In this document: positions 8,390 to 17,229 of the stretch, piece after piece | How positions within the stretch are numbered: position 1 is the first letter of the stretch | Layout: each line of letters opens with the position of its first letter | Notes under the pieces: model-generated | The model's input: only the letters and a program-made list of their open reading frames with translations | Databases searched by the model: none | What the model was told of the DNA's origin: nothing | Translations under genes and position numbers: made by a program | Source: Gemmatimonadaceae bacterium | Lineage (GTDB): Bacteria; Gemmatimonadota; Gemmatimonadetes; Gemmatimonadales; Gemmatimonadaceae | Direction: 5' to 3' | DNA: 64,000 nucleotides | Assembly (NCBI GenBank): GCA_036496605.1 | Contig: DASXKV010000018.1 | Span: 149,599 to 213,598, forward strand

Positions 8390-10231
8390 GTGGCCACCGA
8401 CGTCAGCAATCCGCAGTACTATCACAAGGTCGTCGACTGCCAATGGGCGTGTCCGGCGCACACCAATGTGCCCGAGTACATCCGTCTCATCGCGCAGGGA
8501 CGTTACACGGAATCGTACCTCCTCAATCGCGAGTCAAACGTCTTTCCGGGGATTCTCGGCCGCACCTGCGACCGGCCGTGCGAGCCCGCCTGTCGTCGAG
8601 GGCGCGTCGACGGGAAGCCGGTGGCCATCTGCCGGCTGAAGCGCGTCGCCGCGGATCTTCGCGACGACGTTCGCGAGTTTCTTCCGCCGATTCCGTCGCA
8701 GAAGAACGGCAAGCGTGTCGCGCTCATCGGCGCCGGGCCAGCCTCACTCACGGTCGCGAACGACCTCATGCCGCTTGGCTACGAGATCGTGATCTATGAG
8801 AAGCATCGACGTGCGGGCGGCCTGATGCGGGTCAACATCCCGTCGTTCCGATTGCCGGCGGAAGTGCTCGACGAGGAAACGCAAATGATCCTCGACATGG
8901 GCGTGGACATTCGGTACGACACGCCCGTGACGAGCATGCGCGCGCTCCTGGATGAAGGGTATGACGCGATCTTTGTCGGGAGTGGAGCGCCGACGGGGAA
9001 GGAGCTGGAGATTCCGGGACGACACGACACCGATCAGATCTTCATCGGCATCGAATGGTTGGCGAACGTGCACTTCGGCCACATCGACCGCATCGGTGAG
9101 CGTGTGCTCATTATCGGCGTCGGCAACACGGCGATGGATTGCTGCCGAACGTCGCGCCGTCTCGGCGGTGCCGACATCAAGGTGATCGCGCGCCGATCAC
9201 GTCCGTATTTCAAGGCATCACCGTGGGAGTTGGAGGACGCTGAAGAGGAAGGCGTCGAGGTCGTCGAGAACCATTCGCCCAAGCGATTCGTGGTCGAGAG
9301 GGGAAAGCTGGTTGGGATGGAGCTCGACAGGTTGCGTTGGTTCGAGCAGAGCGGGAAGCAGAAAAGTGAAGTCGTCGAGACGGTCGTGATTCCGTGCGAC
9401 TCCGTGATTCTCGCCATCGGGCAGGAGAATGCGTTTCCGTGGCTCGAACGGGACCTCGGCGTCGAGTTCGACGAGAACAACATGCCGAAGGTCGATAAGC
9501 TTACGTTCGCGAGTTCACGCGCCGGTGTTTTTTTCGGCGGCGACGCGTCGTGGGGACCGGCGAACATCATCTGGGCCGTGGAGCACGGGCATCAGGCGGC
9601 GATCTCCATTCACAATCACTGCATGGGTCTACCGCTGACCGAGCGGCCGGCGTACGGCATGAACCTGGTGAGCGCGAAGGTCGGGATGCACGCGTGGAGC
9701 TACAGCAACGATTACAGCTCCGCGATGCGGACGAAGATGACGCATGCGGATCTTACGCGGCGCTTCGCGAAGCTGTCGGTCGAAGTCGAGCTGGGGTTCA
9801 CGCCAGAGCAGACGGCAACCGAGGTAGAGCGATGTCTCAACTGCGATATCGAGACACACTTCACGTCGAATCTCTGCATCGAGTGCGACGCCTGTGTCGA
9901 CGTATGTCCGGTGAATTGCCTAACGATCGCCCCGGGCGGCTCGGAGGTTGATCTCAGGTCGCGGCTCTCCGCGCCGGCCACGAACCTCACGCAGGAGATT
10001 TATGTCTCGGATTCCTTGCCACAGACCAGACGCGTGATGGTGAAGGACGAAGACGTCTGTCTGCACTGCGGTTTGTGCGCCGAACGGTGTCCGACGGCAG
10101 CGTGGGATATGCGGAGGTTCGATCTGCTTGTGCCGTACGCCGGGAAAGAGGGGCTAGGGGCCGGGGGCTTGGGGCTAGGGCCTTCTCCAACGAGTCCGCG
10201 CGCGCCGTCGACCCTCGTCCCCAGCCCCTAG
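8390..10231 (+). CDS. GltD-like FAD/NAD(P) oxidoreductase with two 4Fe-4S clusters, partner of the 2-oxoacid oxidoreductase
   Basis: I favour GTG 8390 (protein beginning VATDVSNPQYYHKVVDC, 613 residues). A TTG at 8327 with GAACGGAG at good spacing is a real alternative that adds 21 residues. The N-terminus has the Cys clusters CQWACPAHT and CDRPCEPACRRG of the glutamate synthase small-subunit type. An FAD Rossmann motif (IGAGPASL) and a second dinucleotide fold (GVGNTAMDC) follow. Near the C-terminus CIECDACVDVCP and CLHCGLCAERCP would hold two 4Fe-4S clusters. GltD-like proteins pass electrons between NAD(P)H, flavin and iron-sulfur centres. Next to KorAB-type subunits the likely role is moving electrons from 2-oxoacid oxidation to NAD(P)+. 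The last roughly 29 residues are encoded by a heptad-word element and have no family counterpart. Confidence 0.9.
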   Translation: MATDVSNPQYYHKVVDCQWACPAHTNVPEYIRLIAQGRYTESYLLNRESNVFPGILGRTCDRPCEPACRRGRVDGKPVAICRLKRVAADLRDDVREFLPPIPSQKNGKRVALIGAGPASLTVANDLMPLGYEIVIYEKHRRAGGLMRVNIPSFRLPAEVLDEETQMILDMGVDIRYDTPVTSMRALLDEGYDAIFVGSGAPTGKELEIPGRHDTDQIFIGIEWLANVHFGHIDRIGERVLIIGVGNTAMDCCRTSRRLGGADIKVIARRSRPYFKASPWELEDAEEEGVEVVENHSPKRFVVERGKLVGMELDRLRWFEQSGKQKSEVVETVVIPCDSVILAIGQENAFPWLERDLGVEFDENNMPKVDKLTFASSRAGVFFGGDASWGPANIIWAVEHGHQAAISIHNHCMGLPLTERPAYGMNLVSAKVGMHAWSYSNDYSSAMRTKMTHADLTRRFAKLSVEVELGFTPEQTATEVERCLNCDIETHFTSNLCIECDACVDVCPVNCLTIAPGGSEVDLRSRLSAPATNLTQEIYVSDSLPQTRRVMVKDEDVCLHCGLCAERCPTAAWDMRRFDLLVPYAGKEGLGAGGLGLGPSPTSPRAPSTLVPSP

Positions 10232-10238
10232 CCCCTCG
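10148..10238. repeat. GGGGCTA-type heptad hairpin, overlapping the end of the GltD-like gene
   Basis: Thirteen 7-bp words: GAGGGGC, TAGGGGC, CGGGGGC, TTGGGGC, TAGGGCC, then spacer words, then ACCCTCG, TCCCCAG, CCCCTAG, CCCCTCG. Positions 10148-10160 and 10225-10237 are perfectly complementary (13 bp). The upstream gene's TAG lies in the right arm and the next ATG is five bases after the arm. Four G tracts at 10150-10174 could also form a G-quadruplex. Confidence 0.85.
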
Positions 10239-10241
10239 ACC

Positions 10242-12038
10242 ATGGTCAACGACTTCGCCTTCAAGATCGCTACGGTCAACGGCACCGGCTCGGCCAGCGC
10301 CAACGGCTTGCTCATGCAGTCGATTTATCGCATGGGCATTCCAGTGTCCGGGAAGAACGTATTTCCATCGAACATCCAGGGATTGCCGACGTGGTACGAG
10401 ATCCGCGTGAGCAAGAAGGGCTACACATCGCGCCCCGCGCACATCGACCTCGTGGTCGCGCTCAATCCGGCGACCTACGCGAAGGACGTCTCAGCCGTTA
10501 AGCGTGGCGGGTGGCTGCTCTACGATTCGTCATGGCCGCTCGACGCCGCGCTGGCGCGCGACGACATTCAGATCCTTGGCGTGCCGTTCGGGCAACTCTG
10601 TGTCGCAGCCTTCGCCGGAGACCGCGAGCGCACGCTGATGCGCAACATTGCGTACACGGGTGCGCTCGTCGCGCTGCTCGACATCGACATGGACGTCATC
10701 GGCGAAATGATCCGCGAGCAGTTCGCGAAGAAGCGCTCTTTGCTCGACTCGAACTTCCGCGCCCTTCATCTCGGCTACGATTACACGAAGAAGCATTACG
10801 CCTGTCCGCTGCCGATTCGGCTCGAGCGCATGAACGCGACGCGTGATCAGGTTCTCCTCGACGGTAACACGGCGGCGGCGTTGGGCTGCCTCTATGCCGG
10901 CGCGACGGTGGGTGCCTGGTACCCGATCACGCCCGCGACGTCCCTCATGGAGGCCTTCAGCGGGTTTTGCAAACGCTATCGCGTCGATCCCGAGACGAAG
11001 CGCAACAACTTCTGCATCCTGCAGGCCGAAGACGAACTCGCGGCAGCCGGCATCACAATCGGCGCCGGGTGGGCGGGTGCGCGCGCGTTCACCTCGACGG
11101 CGGGTCCCGGGATCTCGCTCATGAGCGAGTTTATCGGGCTCGCGTACTACACCGAGATCCCGGGGGTCTTTTTCGACATCCAGCGTACCGGTCCGTCCAC
11201 CGGCATGCCGACGCGCACGCAGCAGGCGGATCTGCTCTCGATTGCGTATCTCTCGCATGGCGACACGAAGCACATCGCGCTCTTTCCGTCCAGTCCCGCT
11301 GAGTGCTTCTCCATGTCGGTGACGGCATTCGACCTCACGGAGCGATTCCAGACACCCGTGTTCGTCGTCTCGGACCTCGATATTGGGATGAACGACTGGA
11401 TGGTGCCGCGCCTAACGTGGGACGACAGCTATCGGCCCGACCGCGGCAAAGTGCTCGGCGCCGACGATCTGGAGCGCGTCAAGCGCTTCTCGCGCTATCT
11501 CGACGTCGACGGCGACGGCATCGCCGCCCGTTCACTTCCCGGCGTGCATCCGAAAGGCGCGTACTTCGTGCGCGGTTCCGGTCACGACAAGCACGCCGCG
11601 TACACCGAGGACGCCGACGAATATCGAGAGGTCGTCGATCGTCTTGCGAAGAAGCTCAAGACGGCGGAAGGAGCTGTGCCCGAGCCGGAAATGCACCGGA
11701 ACGGGGGAAAGATATCGGTCGGAATCGTCGCCCTTGGCGGGACGCACGCGGCTCTTCTCGAAGCGCGTGACGCGCTTGCAGCTAATGGGATCGAAGTCGA
11801 TTACATGCGCATCAAGGCGTTCCCCTTTGGGACGGTGGTGCGGGAGTTCCTCGAGACGCACGAGACGATTTTCGTCGTCGAGCAGAATCGCGACGCGCAA
11901 CTCCGATCGCTCCTCGCGATCGAGACGGGACTGGCGCGCGATCGGATGACGCCGGTGTTGGATTACGGCGGGATGCCGCTCACCGCCGACTTCGTCACGT
12001 CCGAAGTCACGCGGCACCTGGAGGCACGCGTTGCATGA
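10242..12038 (+). CDS. 2-oxoacid:acceptor oxidoreductase, fused gamma-alpha subunit (KorA-like)
   Basis: 598 residues. Residues 1 to about 185 form the gamma domain (VNGTGSASANGLLMQSI onward); residues about 195-598 form the alpha (pyrimidine-binding) domain with AGATVGAWYPITPATSLMEAF and the EDELAAAGITIGAGWAGARAFT region, as in 2-oxoglutarate and pyruvate:ferredoxin oxidoreductases. The start is fixed by family alignment. No Shine-Dalgarno precedes it, because a heptad hairpin ends five bases upstream, so reinitiation after the GltD-like gene is likely. The stop overlaps the beta-subunit start (ATGA). Substrate is not decided by sequence; 2-oxoglutarate or a branched 2-oxoacid are the main options. 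Confidence 0.92.
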   Translation: MVNDFAFKIATVNGTGSASANGLLMQSIYRMGIPVSGKNVFPSNIQGLPTWYEIRVSKKGYTSRPAHIDLVVALNPATYAKDVSAVKRGGWLLYDSSWPLDAALARDDIQILGVPFGQLCVAAFAGDRERTLMRNIAYTGALVALLDIDMDVIGEMIREQFAKKRSLLDSNFRALHLGYDYTKKHYACPLPIRLERMNATRDQVLLDGNTAAALGCLYAGATVGAWYPITPATSLMEAFSGFCKRYRVDPETKRNNFCILQAEDELAAAGITIGAGWAGARAFTSTAGPGISLMSEFIGLAYYTEIPGVFFDIQRTGPSTGMPTRTQQADLLSIAYLSHGDTKHIALFPSSPAECFSMSVTAFDLTERFQTPVFVVSDLDIGMNDWMVPRLTWDDSYRPDRGKVLGADDLERVKRFSRYLDVDGDGIAARSLPGVHPKGAYFVRGSGHDKHAAYTEDADEYREVVDRLAKKLKTAEGAVPEPEMHRNGGKISVGIVALGGTHAALLEARDALAANGIEVDYMRIKAFPFGTVVREFLETHETIFVVEQNRDAQLRSLLAIETGLARDRMTPVLDYGGMPLTADFVTSEVTRHLEARVA

Positions 12039-13090
12039 CGTCGATTCAGAAGCCGCCCGTTAGGCACCCGTCGCTGCAGATCAACGCGCTTGGTCTCACG
12101 AAGCGCGATTACGAAGGCGCGATGTCGACGCTCTGTGCGGGCTGCGGGCACGATTCGGTGACGGCAGCGATGGTGCAGGCCTTCTTCGAGCTCGACATCC
12201 CGCCGCATCGCGCGGCGAAGATGAGCGGCATCGGATGCTCGTCGAAGACGACCGCGTACTTCATGCGGCAGTCGCACGGATTCAATTCGGTTCACGGACG
12301 CATGCCGTCCGTCGCGAGCGGGGCAAACGCCGCCAACCGCGATCTGATCTACATCGGCGTCTCCGGCGACGGCGACTCACTCTCGATCGGCCTCGGGCAG
12401 CTGTGTCACGCGATCCGGCGCAACGTCGACATGCTATATGTGCTCGAGAATAACGGCGTCTACGGCCTAACGAAGGGACAGTTCTCGGCCTCCGCGGACG
12501 TGGGGTCGAAATCGAAGCGCGGAGAGTCGAACGTCCAGCGGCCGATTGACCCCGTGTTGCTCGCGTTGAGTCTCGGCGCGACGTTCGTCGCGCGTGGATT
12601 CTCGGGGGATAAGACGCGACTGGTACCGATGTTGAAAGCGGGATTGCGGCACAAGGGGTTTGCGCTCATCGACGTGATCTCGCCGTGCGTGAGCTTCAAC
12701 GATCACGAAGGATCGACGAAGAGTTATCGCTTCACGCGCGAGAATTATCACGAGCTGGCGCCAGTCGATTTCGTCCCCCTGCAGCGCGAGATCACCGCAG
12801 AGACCGAGCAGGGCGCCAGCGTCTCGGTGACGATGCACGACGGCAGCATTCTCCGCTTTCGCGAGGTCGCCAGTGAATACGATCCCACTGATCGCGACGC
12901 CGCGTACGCGCATGTGCGCGCGCGTCAGGACCGCGGCGAGATCGTCACTGGCCTGCTGTACATCGACGAGCGCTCGGCGGACATGCACGAGACAGCACAT
13001 ACCGTTGAGCGACCGCTCGTCGACGTGCCGTTCGAGGCGCTCTGCCCGGGGAAAGCGGAACTCGAGAAGCTGATGGATGAGTACCGCTAG
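12035..13090 (+). CDS. 2-oxoacid:acceptor oxidoreductase, beta subunit (KorB-like, thiamine-diphosphate binding)
   Basis: 351 residues, overlapping KorA by four bases. The conserved LCAGCGHDS (two cluster cysteines), MSGIGCSSK (third) and ISPCVSFND (fourth) would hold the 4Fe-4S cluster. GVSGDGDSLSIG followed by YVLENNGVYGLTKGQ is the thiamine-diphosphate/Mg motif (GDGD...NN). The subunit binds TPP, decarboxylates the 2-oxoacid and passes electrons on. The tail beyond about residue 255 (HDGSILRFREVASEYD) is the usual short C-terminal extension. Together with the two genes before it this forms a three-gene operon for CoA-dependent 2-oxoacid oxidation or the reverse carboxylation. Confidence 0.94.
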   Translation: MTSIQKPPVRHPSLQINALGLTKRDYEGAMSTLCAGCGHDSVTAAMVQAFFELDIPPHRAAKMSGIGCSSKTTAYFMRQSHGFNSVHGRMPSVASGANAANRDLIYIGVSGDGDSLSIGLGQLCHAIRRNVDMLYVLENNGVYGLTKGQFSASADVGSKSKRGESNVQRPIDPVLLALSLGATFVARGFSGDKTRLVPMLKAGLRHKGFALIDVISPCVSFNDHEGSTKSYRFTRENYHELAPVDFVPLQREITAETEQGASVSVTMHDGSILRFREVASEYDPTDRDAAYAHVRARQDRGEIVTGLLYIDERSADMHETAHTVERPLVDVPFEALCPGKAELEKLMDEYR

Positions 13091-13091
13091 A

Positions 13092-13118
13092 CTGGCTAGG
13101 GGCTAGGGCCGGCTTTGA
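13092..13118. repeat. Single-arm GGGCTAG heptad remnant
   Basis: Words TGGCTAG, GGGCTAG, GGCCGGC fill the gap between the convergent KorB and lipoprotein genes. No complementary arm is visible. Confidence 0.5.
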
Positions 13119-13119
13119 C

Positions 13120-13659
13120 TCACTCTCTTGCCTGACTTCCCGGCCAATCACGCTGCGTGATGCGGCAGTGGGGATGCTGGACGCTGTTCGCGGCGGCAGG
13201 CACGAGGCACTCATATCGCGCGGTGTGATCACCAACCGCGTCCGCATGTACCATCAGCGTATGCTCATCGACGTGCGAGACGTCGCGCAGGCGGAGCAGC
13301 CCGCGAGCATTGCCGAAGTTGCGTTCGTCGTCGGCGCAGGCGGAATGCGTCAGCAGACGTGCCGGACCGTGGCCGCTCAGCGCGTGCATGACCGTACTGC
13401 TCGGATCGGTATCGGCGCCGTTCGTTGCCGCGATGCTGAGGCACACCTTGTCGGCGCTGTCGCCGATCACTTCATCGAGCAGAGCGCGGAACGCAACGGT
13501 GACGTCGGCATCGCTCATCGCGACGTGCGGTGTGACCATCGGCGCGACCATCGGTGATGGGGTGGTTACCGTCGACGAGGCGGGGCGCGTGGCACACGCT
13601 GCCGACGCCGCAAGAACGAGTGAAGGCGTCCAAGCAGCCAATCGAGAATGAAGAGTCAT
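13120..13659 (-). CDS. Exported protein of unknown function
   Basis: 179 residues from ATG 13659, which has GGAG upstream. The frame extends much further upstream (to 14121), but that part is antisense to the next gene and reads as low-complexity Arg/Ala sequence. Residues 1-22 are a signal sequence ending in a Cys (LAASAACATRPA), possibly a lipoprotein, though the lipobox is poor. The mature region contains four further Cys (VCLSIA, HSACADDE, YECLVP, HPHCRI), which suggests disulfides, plus a conserved-looking SDADVTVAFRALLDEVI helix. I do not recognise a family. It is divergent from the zinc-ribbon membrane protein at 13826. Confidence 0.65.
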   Translation of the reverse strand: MTLHSRLAAWTPSLVLAASAACATRPASSTVTTPSPMVAPMVTPHVAMSDADVTVAFRALLDEVIGDSADKVCLSIAATNGADTDPSSTVMHALSGHGPARLLTHSACADDERNFGNARGLLRLRDVSHVDEHTLMVHADAVGDHTARYECLVPAAANSVQHPHCRITQRDWPGSQARE

Positions 13660-13825
13660 ATCAGGAGCTCCGAACGTCAAAATCAGCGCCGAGACGGAAC
13701 GATCGTGGGTGAAAGACGACTCGGAAGCGCGGGTGGTGACGGTCATCACGGGGTGCTGGGATGAATTCGTGCCTCGACCGACGCGGACGTTACGCCCGAG
13801 CGCGCGCGTCGTCCCCACAGTGTCT

Positions 13826-14617
13826 ATGCCGCGACGCCACAGAATTGATTGTCCGCACGAGCGCCGCCCTGGGATGGCGGTGTGCCTACACTGCCTCCAC
13901 GCCGAGCGGCTCGCGGCGCGTGATCGTCGCCAGCGAATGATCGTACGTCTCGTCGCGTGGACGCTGAGTATCGTGGTCGTCGCCGTCGTCGGTGCCGCCG
14001 GGGTGAGTGCCGCGATGAGGCAACCAGAGCCGCCGGCGCCACCGCGGACGCCGAGACGCGCCGCAGCGAGTCCGGTGGTGGCCACGCACGATTCGACACC
14101 GCCTGCGGCAGCGACGCCCACTGTTCAATTGCAAGGAGCGCCGTCCGTGCCGGCGCAGGTCGTTACCGACTCGGCACCCCATGCGCCGGCTACTACCGTC
14201 GCCGTCGCTGCGCCGGCCGCAATCGCGCAAGATTCTGCGTCAAAGCCAGCTCCATTGTTCGGGCCGATCATTCCACAAGGACGTACCGACTTGCAGGACA
14301 GCCTCTACGCGGTGCGACGTGGCGAGACCGTGGTTGTGAACTTCGATACCGGCCCGGCTCGCACGCGCCGCGCGGACAAGTTCGAGTCGGTCGTTAGGCA
14401 GACGCTGCACGTCGTCTACGGCCCGGTTGCCGACACGCTGCTCGCTGCCGTGCCGAGCGGAAAGCTCGTTCTGGCGAGCGAGCTCGTGACGACGCTTCCG
14501 AGGCGAGGTATTCATTTTCAGGGCGCCCATGGACCCAAGCTGGCGCTGTGGCCGGTAACGAGACCCGGGCACAACGGTCTCCTTGTCTTCGCTTACCGCA
14601 CTGTGGTGGAGCGCTAA
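13826..14617 (+). CDS. Single-pass membrane protein with N-terminal Cys-pair motif, unknown function
   Basis: 263 residues from the ATG at 13826; an upstream GTG at 13709 would run across the divergent promoter area. The cytoplasmic N-terminus has C9-P-H11 and C20-L-H-C23, which could bind zinc. One membrane helix covers about residues 38-62, followed by a long Ala/Pro/Thr-rich periplasmic stalk. A folded C-terminal part of about 90 residues starts near GRTDLQDSLYAVRRG and includes VVVNFDTGPARTRRADKFE and VYGPVADTLLAAVPSG. The C-terminal half resembles the carboxy-terminal domain of TonB-like or other envelope anchoring proteins only in layout; I make no functional call. Confidence 0.65.
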   Translation: MPRRHRIDCPHERRPGMAVCLHCLHAERLAARDRRQRMIVRLVAWTLSIVVVAVVGAAGVSAAMRQPEPPAPPRTPRRAAASPVVATHDSTPPAAATPTVQLQGAPSVPAQVVTDSAPHAPATTVAVAAPAAIAQDSASKPAPLFGPIIPQGRTDLQDSLYAVRRGETVVVNFDTGPARTRRADKFESVVRQTLHVVYGPVADTLLAAVPSGKLVLASELVTTLPRRGIHFQGAHGPKLALWPVTRPGHNGLLVFAYRTVVER

Positions 14618-14653
14618 GGAAGTCCAGTCTGGCGGAGTGCGGTCGGCGGTTGC

Positions 14654-16306
14654 ATGATCGTCATGACCATGCGCACCAAGCCGGACCTTCTCGAACAACC
14701 CGTGGAGCGGGCGGCACGCCTTGTCGCCTTGCGTCTGCTCGATAACGCGGCGAAGGCGCGCAAACGTCTCGACGGCGATGCGGACGCGGACGCACTGCAC
14801 GACTTCCGCGTTGCGATCCGACGCCTGCGCAGCTGGCTGCGCGCTCTGGGCCCCTGGTTGGAGAAGAGCGTCCCGAAGAAGGCGCGGCGGCGCCTCGAGA
14901 AGGCGGCTCATCTCACGGGCGACAGTCGTGATGCCGAGGTTCACCTCGAGTGGCTGCGCGAACAGCGCGCCGCGCTCAGCGCGCGACAGCGTCGCGGTCT
15001 CAATTGGCTCATCGAACAGATCGAGACGGCCAAGAAAGACAATGATCGCGCGGTCTTCACGAAGAGCGCGAATGCGTTCGACCGTGCGCGAAGCAGCCTC
15101 TCCGACAACCTGCCGGTGTACAGCGCTCACGTCGATAGCCACAAAGAGGCGTCGCGACGCCAGTTCTCGGCCGTCATGGCGGAGTTGCTCCACGATCACG
15201 TGGCGGTGCTCGCCGAGCGCCTAACGCGAGTCGAGGCCTTCGAAGACGAGAAGGGTGCCCATGCGGCACGGATTGCCGGCAAGCGACTGCGCTACCTGCT
15301 CGAGCCGATCGCCGAGCACGTCGAAGGCGGCGCCGATCTCGTGAGCGATCTGTCGAAGTTGCAAGACACGTTCGGCAGCTGGCACGACGTGCACGTCTTC
15401 TCGAATACCATCGTCCGCGCGAGCGAAGATGCCGCGGCGGAAGAGGGACGAAATGTGTCGGAGGCCGTAGTCGAAGGAGAGGATGCGCGGCGCGCGCTGC
15501 GGACGGACCGACAGCACCAGATTCGTCTTGGCCTCCTCGCGCTCGCTGGCCGGCTGCACGAGCGAGGGCAGGAAGCGTACGCCGACGCGAAGGACAGATG
15601 GCTGAACGCCGGTCCGTCGTTCGTCGAGCGCGTGGAGTCCGTATCGCAGTCGTTGATGGCGCACGCCTCGAGAGGGCAGGAGATCGAGCACAAGTATCTC
15701 GTGCGCGAGTTACCGGCCCTGCCTGACGACACGACCGTCGTCGAGATCGAGCAGGGATACATACCGGGCAGGGAAATCGTCGAGCGTCTGCGTCGAGTGC
15801 GCTCGGTGGATGGCGAAGTCTTGCGCCATGAGCGAACGGTGAAGTTGGGCAAAGGCGTCGTGCGCACCGAGATCGAAGAGGAGATTCCCGCTGAGTTGTT
15901 CGCGCGCATGTGGCCGCTCACGGATGGGCGTCGGCTTCGCAAGCGCCGTCACGTGGCGCAGTGCGGACGACACACCTGGGAGGTCGACGAGTTCCTCGAT
16001 CGCGACCTGGTTCTCGCCGAAGTCGAGCTCAGCGACGCGCATGAGGATGTCGACATCCCGGAGTGGCTCGCGGCCGTACTGGTGCGCGAGGTCACGGACG
16101 AACGCGAATACACGAACGCCGTGCTCGCGTCAGGAGATCGGCGCGTTTCCGAGGAGCCGGAGAAAGATCTCGAGCACGAGGACGAGGGACGTGCCAGCGG
16201 CGACGGCGCCACAGACGACGCGCGCATAACGAACCAGCGTCGCCTTGCGTCCAGCTCGCGCTGGCGCCGTGAAGAGCCAGCGGTCAGCGAGCCCCCAGGC
16301 GCCTAA
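14654..16306 (+). CDS. CHAD-CYTH domain protein (predicted triphosphate hydrolase / polyphosphate binding)
   Basis: 550 residues. Residues about 15-310 are a CHAD domain, a helical His-rich polyphosphate-binding fold, with DALHDFRVAIRRLRSWLRA and the second repeat GKRLRYLLEPI. Residues 343-490 are a CYTH domain whose signature E343-I-E345-H-K347 is intact, with the later basic and acidic strands (HERTVKLGKG, EVDEFLDRDLVLAEVEL). CYTH enzymes hydrolyse inorganic triphosphate or make cyclic AMP. In the familiar YgiF type CYTH comes first; here the order is reversed. From residue 493 the sequence is antisense to the membrane-protein gene at 16130-16510 and looks like read-through rather than a domain. 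Confidence 0.9.
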   Translation: MIVMTMRTKPDLLEQPVERAARLVALRLLDNAAKARKRLDGDADADALHDFRVAIRRLRSWLRALGPWLEKSVPKKARRRLEKAAHLTGDSRDAEVHLEWLREQRAALSARQRRGLNWLIEQIETAKKDNDRAVFTKSANAFDRARSSLSDNLPVYSAHVDSHKEASRRQFSAVMAELLHDHVAVLAERLTRVEAFEDEKGAHAARIAGKRLRYLLEPIAEHVEGGADLVSDLSKLQDTFGSWHDVHVFSNTIVRASEDAAAEEGRNVSEAVVEGEDARRALRTDRQHQIRLGLLALAGRLHERGQEAYADAKDRWLNAGPSFVERVESVSQSLMAHASRGQEIEHKYLVRELPALPDDTTVVEIEQGYIPGREIVERLRRVRSVDGEVLRHERTVKLGKGVVRTEIEEEIPAELFARMWPLTDGRRLRKRRHVAQCGRHTWEVDEFLDRDLVLAEVELSDAHEDVDIPEWLAAVLVREVTDEREYTNAVLASGDRRVSEEPEKDLEHEDEGRASGDGATDDARITNQRRLASSSRWRREEPAVSEPPGA

Positions 16307-16510
16307 CGCGGACAACGCTACGCCGAGCGCGGCCACGCGCGGATACCCATGCAGGCCAAAGTCGAGCGCGAGGGGAATACCGAACTGCAGCAACTTGTAA
16401 ATCCGGGAGGGGACGGTGGTTCGCGCGAAATGAGTCAATACGCCGCCCAACGTCGGCTCCGCGACGTCGGCTGAATGTTGCTCAGCAGTCCGGGTCGGCA
16501 GTCTCGTCAC
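16130..16510 (-). CDS. Small membrane protein, unknown function
   Basis: 126 residues, GTG start overlapping the preceding stop (GTGA), which supports it as the last gene of the minus-strand operon. Three hydrophobic stretches are visible: about 40-60 (LLQFGIPLALDFGLHG), 62-78 and 96-118 (VVCGAVAAGTSLVLVLEIFLRLL). The 3' 177 bases overlap the end of the convergent CHAD-CYTH gene. No family recognised. Confidence 0.6.
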   Translation of the reverse strand: MTRLPTRTAEQHSADVAEPTLGGVLTHFARTTVPSRIYKLLQFGIPLALDFGLHGYPRVAALGVALSALGAWGLADRWLFTAPARAGRKATLVRYARVVCGAVAAGTSLVLVLEIFLRLLGNAPIS

Positions 16511-17229
16511 GGCGCCTTGAACGGGTTCATTTCCTCGAAGCTCGCGGGACGGACGAAGAGCGTCGCCGGCGGCGTCGTTCGATCGAGCTTCGTCGCGACC
16601 ATGCTCACAGTCTCGCCGTTGCGGGACATCATGCGCATGCGGAGCACAACCGCACCGTTTTTGAACGTGCGCATGAGACTCGCCGTCGGCGAATTGCCGC
16701 CGACCGTCGCTGGGCTATCCGCGTCGATGTCCGTCGCGCCCTCGAAGTAGAGAAAGTGCCCCAGCCCAGTCGTGATGCACCATTCGTCACGAGGAGTGCT
16801 CTTGAGCGTGTACACATCGCAGGTGTAACCGGCGATTGTCTCCTGCCGGTGACTCGGCTTGATGTCTTCGAGCGCCTTGCGCACATCGTCTGTGTGCTCG
16901 TCGCCGCGCTGGCCCATCGCGTCGCGAAGCGTTTTGAGATTCGTCACCATGTACTTCTTCATGCCCGGCAGAACCGTGGTGACATTCCCGTTTCCATAAT
17001 CGAAGATCTGATAGGTCTGAGCTTCGGGCGGCGCGTCGGCGGGGAGCACGAAATCCTGACGCACGAGCTTGTCGCGTGAGCTGATGCTGATCTGCATCTG
17101 CTTATCGCTCAACGTGACGTCGTAGGTGATCGTACCCGTAAAAGTTTTCTGCGCGCCGGCCCGTGCCGTGATCACGACGATCGGGATCAGGACGACCAGC
17201 TCACGAATGGAAAAGCGAATCGTCTTCAC
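16507..17229 (-). CDS. Exported DUF4412-like protein, copy 2
   Basis: 240 residues from a GTG (17229) that overlaps the stop of the preceding paralogue (GTGA); the longer frame to 17550 is antisense or out-of-frame to that gene. A signal peptide (residues 1-25, ending TARAGA) precedes a domain with TGTITYDVTLSDKQ, IFDYGNGNVTTVLPGMKKY, a Thr/Leu segment, then AGYTCDVYTLKS and EWCITTGLGHF. The layout matches DUF4412-type proteins: a two-layer beta fold, with a conserved Cys pair at about the CDVY and EWC positions. Function is unknown. It shares order and motifs with the gene before it. Confidence 0.8.
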   Translation of the reverse strand: MKTIRFSIRELVVLIPIVVITARAGAQKTFTGTITYDVTLSDKQMQISISSRDKLVRQDFVLPADAPPEAQTYQIFDYGNGNVTTVLPGMKKYMVTNLKTLRDAMGQRGDEHTDDVRKALEDIKPSHRQETIAGYTCDVYTLKSTPRDEWCITTGLGHFLYFEGATDIDADSPATVGGNSPTASLMRTFKNGAVVLRMRMMSRNGETVSMVATKLDRTTPPATLFVRPASFEEMNPFKAP

